NCBI GenBank assembly: GCA_037178975.1
Contig: JASJZH010000002.1
Coordinates: 7,181,501-7,245,500, forward strand
DNA: 64,000 nucleotides
Origin: Oscheius tipulae
Lineage: Eukaryota > Nematoda > Chromadorea > Rhabditida > Rhabditidae
Reading direction: 5' to 3'
The notes below the pieces were generated by a model. It was not told the DNA's origin. It saw nothing but the letters and a program-made list of their open reading frames with translations, and did no database searches. Made by a program: the position numbers and the translations under genes. Positions 1 to 9,548 of this stretch are shown here, one piece after another (the first letter of the stretch is position 1; each line of letters begins with the position of its first letter).

Positions 1-88
1 ACCCTAGTGTCCCAGTCCACCCACCCCAGTCAATACTAAAACGACTACCTACCAGCGAATTTTTATTTAGTCCTTATTGATCTGTCTT

Positions 89-700
89 CTACAGGTTTTC
101 CTGGTTGGTCGAGTCCTGGTTTGGTGTACGCGCACCTCCGACGGCTTTCTCGCTGCCCATCTCGCCTCTCTTGCTCCGCATCGCCGTGACCACATGCTCG
201 CTCCTCTCGCACACTGGAAGCATCTTCTTGGCCGTCTTCGTCGAGTCGTCCTGCTGCGTCTTATGGACAGGCAGACACTGCTCCAGATCGGCCTGACTCC
301 TCGTCCTGGACAGCAACATCAGTCGACTCTGGACTTCCTTGTCCAAGAGCGGGTTGTGGGTCTCGTCAACGCTGCTGAGGTCCGTCTTCTCCGGCTCCTT
401 CTCCGAGGCTGGACAGGTTCCGAACTCGAGCTCCTTCTCCGTCTTCCTTGCTTCCGTCGTCAGCGAGACATCGGGCTTGACCACAGAAGACGGTGTCGCT
501 ACCGAATTCTTCGGCTCCTCCTTCGGCTTCTGGTACTTCTGGAAGTAGACTATAGTTATAATGAGAAGAAGACAATGACTGACTATAGTGAAAAGAAGAC
601 ATACCGATGACTCCATTTGGTTCTGCGTCTTCTTGGTCTTCCGGCAGCCGATCAGCGTCGCCACGAGAACGGACAAGAGCAGGAACCACGGGGGGAACAT
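89..700 (-). CDS. Small N-terminally anchored or secreted hypothetical protein
   Basis: The ATG at 700 opens a hydrophobic stretch (FLLLSVLVATLIG) that fits a signal peptide or signal anchor. A polar, Lys/Glu/Ser-rich tail of about 150 residues follows. A 66-nt intron (604 to 539, gtatgt...ttccag) is likely. It keeps frame, giving 181 aa when spliced. If retained it adds a second hydrophobic segment and gives 203 aa. An AATAAA-like signal lies just past the stop on the minus strand (about 64-69). I recognise no family. The hydrophilic tail has scattered Cys and no clear domain. The gene is transcribed away from the carboxypeptidase fragment to its right. I am fairly confident it is coding, because start, splice sites and stop agree, and not confident about function. 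Confidence 0.55.
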   Translation of the reverse strand: MFPPWFLLLSVLVATLIGCRKTKKTQNQMESSVCLLFTIVSHCLLLIITIVYFQKYQKPKEEPKNSVATPSSVVKPDVSLTTEARKTEKELEFGTCPASEKEPEKTDLSSVDETHNPLLDKEVQSRLMLLSRTRSQADLEQCLPVHKTQQDDSTKTAKKMLPVCERSEHVVTAMRSKRGEMGSEKAVGGARTPNQDSTNQENL

Positions 701-1078
701 CGTTGTCGACTGGCTTCTGGTTCTGTCAATTTAATTCTCTGGACAATTAGTGCATCTCGGAAAACTTCTCTTACTTCTACATCTTCTACAAAGATGCCTA
801 ATTAAAGGGACCCCAATTACGCTAAGCTCGTCCCTTCCTTCTCTGTCCCTTGCTCGGCTGGTAGTCTGTTGCAATGTTGCTGTTGCTGTCTCTCTGTAAC
901 AAATGGCTAGTAGCCTACCAGTTCCTGTCCACTGCGTTTCTGTCTCTCAGCCTCTCCGTCTCTGTATATTTATGTCTCTCTATCTCTCTGTCCATTGTTC
1001 ACTGGTAGTCTTCAACCAGTTCCAGTGTTACCATCTCTCTATTTCTTTATCCACTTTTATCAATGCCCCCATTTTCAG

Positions 1079-1419
1079 TGGCCTGCAACTTCCTGATGGG
1101 ACAGAGATTCACCCGCAAGCTCGGAATCCCTGTGAGTGTTTTTGCTCATGATATCTTGCCCCCGATTCGAGGTCCAGACATCCTCTCCGGTTGTAACAAA
1201 ACAACCGATGTCTCTCCCTCTCTGCAACCGAAATGTTTTCAGGTCAAAACTGCAGCCAGAAAGTACAACGTGAATGGACAGGTCGGCGGCTTCCACACCC
1301 AGTACGGATCCAATCTTCACTTCGTGACTGTCAGAGGTGCCGGCCATATGGTTCCGACTGACAAGCCCGATGTGGCCTTCCACATCCTGGACAGTTTCCT
1401 CAACAACAAAGCCTTCTAA
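1079..1419 (+). pseudogene. Orphan 3' end of a serine carboxypeptidase (S10 family)
   Basis: Two exons (1079-1131 and 1243-1419, joined in phase by gtgagt...tttcag) encode only the last ~76 residues of an S10 carboxypeptidase. They start at the conserved ACNF segment that follows the catalytic Asp and include the catalytic His motif GAGHMVP. The stop is in a normal position and an ATAAAG signal follows. They align with the last exons of the complete gene at 2264-4023. No upstream exons with the Ser (GESYGG) or Asp motifs are visible between 700 and 1078, and a minus-strand gene occupies the space further left. It looks like a truncated tandem duplicate. It could instead be the tail of a gene with a distant 5' part beyond the window, or reflect an assembly rearrangement. 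Confidence 0.7.
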
Positions 1420-2263
1420 TCTGTACATAAAGTTTGATCTAGAATGACAGTGAAATTAATCTTCCTGGGGTATCGCATTGATGGTGCCAGGGGTCAGAGG
1501 CTTGCACCGATCAGACAGTTGGCATGGGGAGGGTCCTTTTTGATTGATATTGGCTCTTGATGCCAGGAAAAGAGTTTGAAAAGGAGTCAGGATAGTTGGA
1601 GAGAATGATGGACAGACTGTCACTGTCTCTGTATCGAGAAAGATTCGAATGGTCTTATGATTGGTCCAGAGGGCAGTTGACCGAACGAACCGATCAGGGC
1701 CGGTACCTTTGACTCTCAGTCACTCTGTTGCTCTGTCTCTGTAGCTCTGCCAAGAATCGAGATTTAAAGGAAGCCAGAATGGACAGAGAGACCGATGGTC
1801 AAGTATGCACTGCCTGCCACTGTACTGTGAAGAGTTTGAAGGGTTTTACGATCCGGTTAAAGAGTGATACCAGAACGGACCTAATAACCACTGAACCTGT
1901 CTCTCACACACTCTTCATCTGTTTATGCGCCTCTGTGTCTCTCACTGTCGCCTATCGTTTCTAAACCAATCGATAGTTTCTCTGCTTTCCCGGACGCTGC
2001 TTATTATCATGAGACGCTACGGTAGGATGCTTTGCTTTCCCAAATTCACGCTCTCAACTCTCACTCTTCCAGATCATTCTATTTTTCATTCCTCCACGAG
2101 GTGTCCCTCCAAATGTACCCGACAGATGCCAGGGATCGGACCATCCTCCTCTCCCTCTCTCTATGTCGGCTCCACCCCCTTGAGACTCTCTTTTGACCCT
2201 TGCTGACCCTACTCAATCTGTTCTTCTTTCTCTTCTCTTTTTCATTAGATTTTCATTCCAGAC
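1420..2263. other. Intergenic region without a supported gene
   Basis: No splice-compatible coding exon is visible. The stretch carries short CT/GA-rich runs and ends in ttttcattag and ttccag acceptor-like sites directly before the carboxypeptidase start codon at 2264. Those sites suggest trans-splicing of that transcript. Confidence 0.5.
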
Positions 2264-4023
2264 ATGCGTTTGGTGTGCCTCTCGGCCCTGTTGGCCATCG
2301 TCGCAGCGGTCGACGAGATCAACAGTCTGCCCGGTGTCGAATGGGAGTTGAACTTCAAGCACTATTCCGGGTTCTTCCAGGTCTCCGATAATCATCTACT
2401 TCACTACTGGTAGGCCTCACTGTCTCCCTCTAGCAACTCTCTTTTAGGTTCGTCGAATCCCAGAACAATCCCTCCACCGACCCTCTGATTTTCTGGTTCA
2501 ACGGTGGACCGGGATGCTCCTCTCTGGACGGTCTGCTCAACGAAATGGGACCCTACGTGGCCCATAAGGACGGCAAGACCCTGGTCGAGAATCCCTATTC
2601 CTGGAACAAGCTGGCCTCTGTCGTCTATATTGAGTCTCCTGCAGGAGTCGGATACTCTTATGCCACCGACGGGAACATCACTACTAATGACGACCAGACT
2701 TCTCTTGAGAATTACGAGGCTGTCAAGCAGTTCTTCCAGGTTGGTAACTGTCTCTCTGTCTCCTTGTTTATATGCCTTTCTGTCTCCTTGTCTCTGATTC
2801 TTGATCGAACATTTCTCCCCAACTTCCACGACATCTGGAGGAGAAAGAAAAATGGTCTTTGCTTTGAACAGCTGTGCCAGATGTTTGGAAACTTTCTAAA
2901 AACAAACACGAGACTTTTGAGAGTTCTTTGATTTCAGACCTTCCCCGATTTCCGTCAACATGCTACCTACATTATGGGAGAATCCTACGGTGGCGTCTAT
3001 GTTCCGACCCTGACCACCAGAATCATCAGCGGACAGAAGGACTTCCCCATCAATCTCAAGGGAATGGCTCTGGGAAATGGCTACGTGAATGAGCAGCTCA
3101 ACATTGACACTTCTATCCGATTCGCTTACGGACACGGTCTCATCGATGAGAAGACCTGGAACACTCTGGAGACCGAGTGCTGCAAGGGATGCGCCGACAC
3201 CTGTGACTTCACCAAGGTTGAGGGTCACTGCGCCAGAATGGTTGAGGACATCTTCCAGTTCTTGTGGGCTGGAGGACTCAACCCATACGATCTGTACAGG
3301 GATTGTGATCCCAATCCTGATCTCAATGGAGACAGAGTTTCGCATATGCTCAAGGGTTAGTTGACAGACTGACAGAGATAGAGAGACAGAGAGAAAGATG
3401 GATCGAGAGACAGAGGGTCGGAGAAACAGGGACTCACTCTAGTATTCCAGGAGTCGCTCCCCGCTTCGAGAACATCGACTACCCGAAGAAGAACGTCAGT
3501 GTCCTTGACTTCTTCCGCAAGAACGCCCCTTTGATGGGAGACGCTCCCTGTCTCAACGATTCCGATGTCATTAGCTACATGAACAACAACAAGGTTCGCA
3601 AGGCCATCAACATTCCCTTCAACCTGGGCAAATGGGACATCTGCAGTGACAAGGTGACCAGCACATACCAGAAACAGTACACCGACATGGCTCCCTTCGT
3701 CAAGAAGATTGTCAAGGCACACGTCCGCGTCCTTCTCTACTACGGAGACACCGACAGTAAGTGTCTGGTATCACAAAAACCTATAGAAACGTTCAGTGGC
3801 CTGCAACTTCATCATGGGACAGACTTTCGCTGCCAACCTCGGTCTCAAGCGTCTTCTGAACAAGACTCCTTGGAAGTATGACCGCCAGATCGCCGGATTC
3901 AAGACCATGTACGAGGGACTGACTTTCATCACCGTCCGTGGAGCTGGTCACATGGCTCCCCAATGGCGTGCTCCTCAGATGTACTACGCTATTCAACAGT
4001 TTCTTCTCAACCATCCTATCTAA
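2264..4023 (+). CDS. Serine carboxypeptidase, cathepsin A type (S10)
   Basis: A secreted or lysosomal serine carboxypeptidase that removes C-terminal residues from peptides. It starts at ATG 2264 with a signal peptide ([16 protein letters not shown]). Visible family landmarks in order are the oxyanion-hole segment [23 protein letters not shown], the catalytic Ser in MGESYGGVY, the catalytic Asp in YYGDTDMACNF (split by an intron at about 3757-3795), and the catalytic His in GAGHMAP. Paired Cys residues ([10 protein letters not shown]) sit in the cap region. About six exons are seen. The 5' acceptor ttccag lies 3 nt before the ATG, as for a trans-spliced leader. AATAAA follows the stop by about 12 nt. 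The length (about 470 aa) is normal for cathepsin A. The fragment at 1079-1419 is its partial paralogue. The family assignment is secure; the substrate is unknown. Confidence 0.95.
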
Positions 4024-4280
4024 ACTATCACTGATAAATAAATCTTATTCAGGTCTTGTCGGAAATGTAATTGACAGGGATAGGAAGACACATCCCACTC
4101 TAAGACAGAGGGACAGAGAGATCGTGAGATCGAGAGATAGAGACAGTCACAGTGGACAGTACTGCTACCAGTAATCGTCGCTTGCAATCATGTTTTGTTT
4201 CAAAACTTGCAACAAAACTTCTTGAAACAAAAGTTACAAAACTTTCCAAGTTTCGAGAATCAATCAAGCACTTCGCGACG

Positions 4281-4955
4281 ATGGAGATGGTTGGCTCGAG
4301 CGACGTTCTGGTACCGATGCCGACGGCCGAGGAGACGCAACTGGCCAAGGAGCAGGTGGAAGGAGCCGCAGCCAAGTCGGAGTTCCCGCCAATTCCGGAA
4401 CATCCTCTGGCTGACCGAATAGAAGAGCTGCAGCTGATGAAGGCCGTGTCCGAGGATCCGGACTTCTACGAGGAGCTGAAGAAGAAGAGCCACGCGAGCT
4501 ACTGCAGCATGAAGGAGACGCCGGACGCTGTGGCAAAGAAGTACTACCCGGATCTGTGTCGCCGCTTCATAGACTTCGAGCTAAGGATCAAGAAGATAGA
4601 AGACAGACTGTGGAAGTTGCCTCGCGAGGACGGTAGTCTGGAGGAGGACCGCTTCGAGATCCTGGGGGAGCTGCTGGACAAGGCCTGCAACGGACTGGAG
4701 ATCTGGGACGAGCATCTGGAGAAGAAGATCCCCTGGGGACATCGGCTGGCCTTGGAGGGACGACTCGTCTCTCTCCTTCACGAAAAGTTCGACATCATCG
4801 AGCAGATCTGCGACGAGTTTGACAAGCTCAAGGACGACCGTCACGGAGTGAACAACGAGCGCGAGTGGCTCCGCTACGAGATCCGTAGCTGCGACATGGC
4901 CTTCTACGAGATCAACGAGCACTTCCTGCTCTCCTATCTCGACATGCCCTGGTAG
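4281..4955 (+). CDS. Intronless acidic hypothetical protein (224 aa)
   Basis: The first in-frame ATG is at 4281; the frame is open upstream to about 4150 but has no ATG. The protein is 224 aa, acidic, Glu/Lys/Leu-rich, without a signal peptide or membrane helix. It appears mostly helical, with Trp and Tyr spaced along it (for example KIEDRLWKLPRED and FYEINEHFLLSYLDMPW at the C-terminus). Strong codon bias (third-position G/C) unlike the surrounding DNA supports coding. It is unusual here in lacking introns, which could mean a retrocopy or a rapidly evolving lineage gene. I recognise no family. Confidence 0.7.
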   Translation: MEMVGSSDVLVPMPTAEETQLAKEQVEGAAAKSEFPPIPEHPLADRIEELQLMKAVSEDPDFYEELKKKSHASYCSMKETPDAVAKKYYPDLCRRFIDFELRIKKIEDRLWKLPREDGSLEEDRFEILGELLDKACNGLEIWDEHLEKKIPWGHRLALEGRLVSLLHEKFDIIEQICDEFDKLKDDRHGVNNEREWLRYEIRSCDMAFYEINEHFLLSYLDMPW

Positions 4956-5937
4956 ATGTTTTCCGAAGGAATGAAATTCTCTTGACGCTATTCGGTTTTT
5001 TCTTCGGTTTTTTTTTTCAGAAGGAGAGATAATGGGTAGCAGTAACCCAAAACAATGCCATATGTGGCAGCAAGGGGAGTATAGGCTACTATTATCATGA
5101 CAATGCCGAATAGTATGTAGAAGACAGTTTCTCCTCTAACCAGCGGTCAAATTATTGCTCGGCATATTCTCTGAAACCCCTGATTAGGCCAAACTAAGCT
5201 AGAGTGTCTTGCAAAAAGAAACCTGACACTTGCGGAAGGAAGGTCAGCACAAACAGAATGAGCTTCATTGTATACTGTACAGCACTCAGCTTCGGGGACT
5301 TTTAAATGGCTTTTTGAAAAAAAAAATAGAAGTTTTTTAAAAGTTACAAGAAATTTCTGGCGTCCAGGAAGAAATGTTGTTTTTCAAAATATGGAAAGAA
5401 ACAGGTACAAAGATCAATTCGAAAAGGAAGACTACAAACGTCAGCCACGAACAACAAGAAACTATGCGAAGTGCTGGAATGCGCCAAGAGACAAGATGTG
5501 ATACTACTTCGTCAGAAGATGCTATAGTAACTTTCCAAAGTGATCTAGCTAATGAATATTTGCCTAACCAGGCAGCCAACTGGCTGACCAGATTAGGACA
5601 TTACTGTACATCATTTGCCAAAACAAGCTTCCCGGGATACGTATCTGCTGGATTCAGGGTCTTTTGGTTGCCCAGGTATTTGTTCTCAGGCACATGAGCT
5701 CGGTTACGGAAGAATAGTTTGGATAGAGTCGTCTTCACGATGAACGAGCTCATACGAATATTACTGGGGCAAATGAAGCGGGAAACCATCTGTAATGGCG
5801 ATTTCAAAACTTCTTGATACTCTCGCCCTATGGCTATCTCCCTGAATCTAATCTTTCCAGCGGATAACGGACCAAAATATATACTCTTTTAATAGTTCGG
5901 AATAATGTTTTTATTTAATTTATACAAGTAATCCCAA
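4956..5937. other. Intergenic region, no supported gene
   Basis: AT-rich sequence with short open frames on both strands (the longest about 5374-5697, +) but no conserved motif, no consistent start, and no splice pattern. I see no gene I can support. Confidence 0.4.
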
Positions 5938-7500
5938 TCAAAAATTTTGATCGCACGACGAGGTCTCTTCCTTCACATTCGAGACGGAGAAGGCTCCTTG
6001 AGAGGTTGCAGTAGCCAGAAATCCGGTACGATAGGCGAATTCCGGGAAACATTGACCCATGATGGTGTCCCATTCGGATCGTTTCTCATCGGTACAGATG
6101 TCGACCGGGTCCATGTCCTGTCCGTGGTTCATCATCGTGTGCTTGCGCATGCCGGGCTTCCTGAAAATTCGTTAATTAGTGCTCAATCAGCATTGACTAC
6201 AGTAATAGGAGTGGAATTTAAGTTGCCCAAATTTTGCTAGGGTCTCCATTAATTCGTAGCTAACGATTTGGCTGAATGCCTCCAGTCACTGCAACCCGAC
6301 CCCATCCGACGCCATCGCTAGTAGTAGACCAAGTCAATCTTACCTATAGTCAGTGTAGGAGCATTCCGGGCACTTGAAGGGCCTCTTCTGACTGTGCATA
6401 GCCATCACATGCATCTGGAGATTCCACCGCCCGCCTCTCGGAGCCTTGACCCTGGTCGAACATAGCTGACAGGTATGGTAGTCCTTCTCCGGATCGCTAG
6501 CTTTTATCTTCTTGTTTGGAGGACCATTCTCAGAGGGGGAAGCTCCACCACCAGCCAGACAATGAGCCTGGGCGAGAAAGTCGAGCTGGGATGTGGAGGC
6601 TCCCAAATCGAACTGGAAGTTGGCTTCATCGTCAGCGTAAGAGTCGGCAGTCTGTTCGTCATCGTCACCTTCCATCTTGACATTAAAAATTTCTGGGGTG
6701 GAGAGATTGAACAGTTCCAGGAGCTCACTAGAGGAACATTCCTTGTCCGACTGGATCTTTAGGGGTGGGGGCTTGGAAGCTGTCAGGAGGTTTCTGGAAG
6801 CTCGCATTGCTTTAAGATACTGTCTATTGTCACTGTCACTGCCACTGCCTCTCTCTTAAACCCACTTTAAAGCATTGTTCTTTGCCTTCTCTCCATTCTC
6901 AACCGGAGCTGCCTTTCTGGGCGGTGTGCTTCGGCTCTGCAGTGAAGGATGCTGAGAAAGATCGTCCAGAAGCATGAGCCGTACGTAGCCGTTTTCCAAC
7001 TGAAAAATTACTCATGCGTAAAATGCTTGCAATATCTCTTTTCATTAAATCCAACCATCTGATAGCCATGTTTTAAAACTGCTATGCTGCCATTCACGTG
7101 ATCTTTGGACCGAACCACAAATTGTGTATTGTATCCAGTTTCCCGTGAGTGTTTATCTCGATTTTGGAATACAAAGAGCTGTTTGTTATCAATACAACTG
7201 GGAATTAATCGCAGGCAAAAAATAGCTGACAGTGGTAGATTTGGTAAAAATTTAAAGCGTGTTCATATTTGAGCGGTAAATTCTATGTACCCGGCTGAGG
7301 TCGCTGGAAAGTTTGCAGAACTCGAACAGCTGTAGAATCAACATGCGATTTTGCATGGAAGCCAGTCATACTTTCATACACACTCAACTGGCTCTAAATT
7401 AGCCGTTCTTTCCCACCCCCAAATGACCTACCATTAGCCTGACCATTTCCAGCGCTGAGGAGTTGTCACTGCACTCGACCACGATGAATTTGGCGCTCAT
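5938..7500 (-). CDS. C2H2 zinc-finger protein, nematode type (paralogue of the 49.9-51 kb gene)
   Basis: A putative DNA-binding nuclear protein. My four-exon model is 7432-7500, 6866-6999, 6344-6823 and 5938-6160. Phases agree throughout and give 301 aa. The 42-nt intron 6824-6865 joins an otherwise terminating exon 2 to the zinc-finger exon. A minus-strand ttgtcag acceptor lies 1 nt before the ATG, suggesting trans-splicing. The protein has an acidic middle (EGDDDEQTADSYADDEA) and then two C2H2 fingers (CQLC...H...H and CPEC...H...H). After the fingers comes a module TDEKRSEWDTIMGQCFPEF that is shared with the second zinc-finger gene. Two VKxE-like sumoylation motifs (NVKMEG, NVKEET) are present. 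Target genes are unknown. If exons 1-2 are wrong, the core protein would start at 6807. Confidence 0.75.
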
Positions 7501-8238
7501 TCTGACAAAGAGAGAGGGAGATCTGTAAGAAGGAATTGGAGGTGACTTTGAAGAGCGAGAGAGAGAGGCCAATTGAGGCTGGACAATAGTACCGCGATTC
7601 GGCGGGCGGATCGGCCAGTAGTCCTAATGTAGGCCACGCCGGGGGTTAAGTGGGACATAGACCGGACTGGGGCTGACTGGATGCTACGCATCGAGACCCC
7701 GCTGTGGGGATTAGATTGGACTGAAAATATGGAGAAGAAGAAAGGTGTGTCCTGTTGGAAGGACTGCTGCGGAGGGCAGGCGAGCGGGTGCATCAGCAGC
7801 CAGCAGGGTCGGCCTCCTCGTTCCCGCGGCCTTGGAGAGAACAGTCCTGCGGAGAGGACGCAGACAATGCAGACGGTACTTGTGCGTGCACCGCGTAAAT
7901 AAAGAAAGGTCAGCCAGCAGATTTATTGTTGTCAGACAGTTTTGAATTGACAGCTTTTTGAGTTGACAGTGATAAATGTAGTTTCGCATCATCTTAGCTG
8001 TGCAATTTAAATTTAAACTCGAGCATTTAAAAAAAATATAAGTACTATATACTGCTTAAACAACCCACGTTCTCGCACACCTCAAAACGTCGCATGTTAC
8101 GGTAGCATTGTGCTCTTTAACTGGCCAAATTTAAAGGCCAAACATAACCCCCTTGGGTATTATTCCAACTGTAGGGGTTTCAATTTAATGCACTTAATAA
8201 ACGAAAATACTTTCAAGATCATTTTTTATATTATTAGA
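7501..8238. other. Intergenic region, no supported gene
   Basis: No conserved coding signal. Short GA-rich runs occur near 7500-7570 and AT-rich sequence near 7990-8060. It should contain the promoter or leader of the zinc-finger gene and the 3' end of the Gly-rich secreted-protein gene. Confidence 0.4.
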
Positions 8239-9219
8239 TTATCCAATAACATCATTAACAGATGGGAAAGATATTCCGAGTCCCGTGTTGACACCGACTC
8301 CGGCCATTGGGACGCCTACTCCGAAATTTGTTCCAACTTGTCCATTAAGGTAATCCACTCCGACGTGTTGGTTCTAAGATGTTTTTAAATGTGGTAAATA
8401 AACAAATACCTGTTGATAGTACGGTCCTACACCACCTCCAACATCCACACCAATAGGTTTTCCCAGCTCTCCTGGTTTCACGGGGACCGAGACAACGGCA
8501 TGTGTATCTCCCTCAATACCAAGAGACTGCACGAGTGGAACACTCCATCCAGATTTGTAGCCATATTTTCCTTCATACCAATTAGCTCCGGCTTCCTGGT
8601 ACTGACTCCAATAGTCCCTAAACAAGAGTTAAAAAGGGCAGGGAAATCAGCTTACCTGACTCCAAAATGGTCAGAATATCCTCCACCCCAGGATCCAAAG
8701 GGTACATTAATTTGGCGACCGACTTCGACGGCGCCTTCTTCGTTGATCGGATAGTAGGGAATTCCCTTAACACCAACACCAAGTCCAATTCCCACGTTTG
8801 AACTAAAACTGTTGGCTATACTATAGAGGGGATCGGGCTGCGGGATGAAGCTTTGACAATCCTAAATATAAATCCTGATTTTGCTATGGAAAAAGGTTAC
8901 ATGGAAATAGGCTGCACATCGCTTGAGATACTGCTCTTCCGTTTTATTTCCTTCAAAACAATGTTTCTTGACGGTTGGCATGAATCTAAATGACGAAATT
9001 TAATTATTAACAACTGTAATTAAAACCTGGCACATAGTGCTTCGACAGCAGCCGCTTTTCTGTGAACCTCACGGTTCTCTGGACGGGGTTCGTTGATTGA
9101 CGGTCGTTGTGGTTCAATCAAGTTCTGAAAAAAAATTTAGATAGACACAAAGACCTACAGGGACTGCACGAGCTCGGCCTCTCACTTCGTTACCTGATTT
9201 GGCTCCTCCGAATGGACTC
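8239..9219 (-). CDS. Gly-rich secreted or cuticle-like protein, 3' exons (5' end unresolved)
   Basis: Consecutive minus-strand exons join in phase down to a TAA at 8239. Their order is an EEPNQ-ending exon (from 9219), an exon with CARF, an exon with MPTVKKHC...CAAYFHDC, an exon DCQSFIPQPDPLYS to FGV, an exon RDYWSQYQEAGANWYEG to GGGVGPYYQQ, and a last exon NQHVGVDYLNGQVG to NDVIG. Introns are about 36-50 nt with good GT/AG. The protein is rich in Gly-Val repeats with YY and a C-x2-Y-x3-C motif that also occurs twice in the neighbouring upstream gene. This composition resembles extracellular or cuticle-associated proteins of nematodes. No start or signal peptide could be fixed, so it may be a separate gene or the 3' part of the gene at 9549-11532. 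Confidence 0.6.
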
Positions 9220-9548
9220 CTGAAAATTACAATCAAAAAGAAACAGAAAAGTCGGCACGAGTTTTGTTCACGAAGGAGCGCAAGTCAAAACAGTCCACCT
9301 TGATTGCCAGTGTCGAGCCAACAGATCTTCACCGGCAGGTGTTTGGAGAAACTGTTAACTATTATTCCGGTATGCGTGTGTCAAAGGTTTTGAGTACGTT
9401 AAACTCCATTTAAAGTTACCTAGCTTCTTAGATTTCAAGTAACGTTTTGAAAATTACAGCAAATCTTTTGGCAAATGCTTCTCCCTTCACCATTGTTAAG
9501 AAACTTTGTTATTGAAAGACATGTGAACAGAAAAGAGTTATGCGTGAA

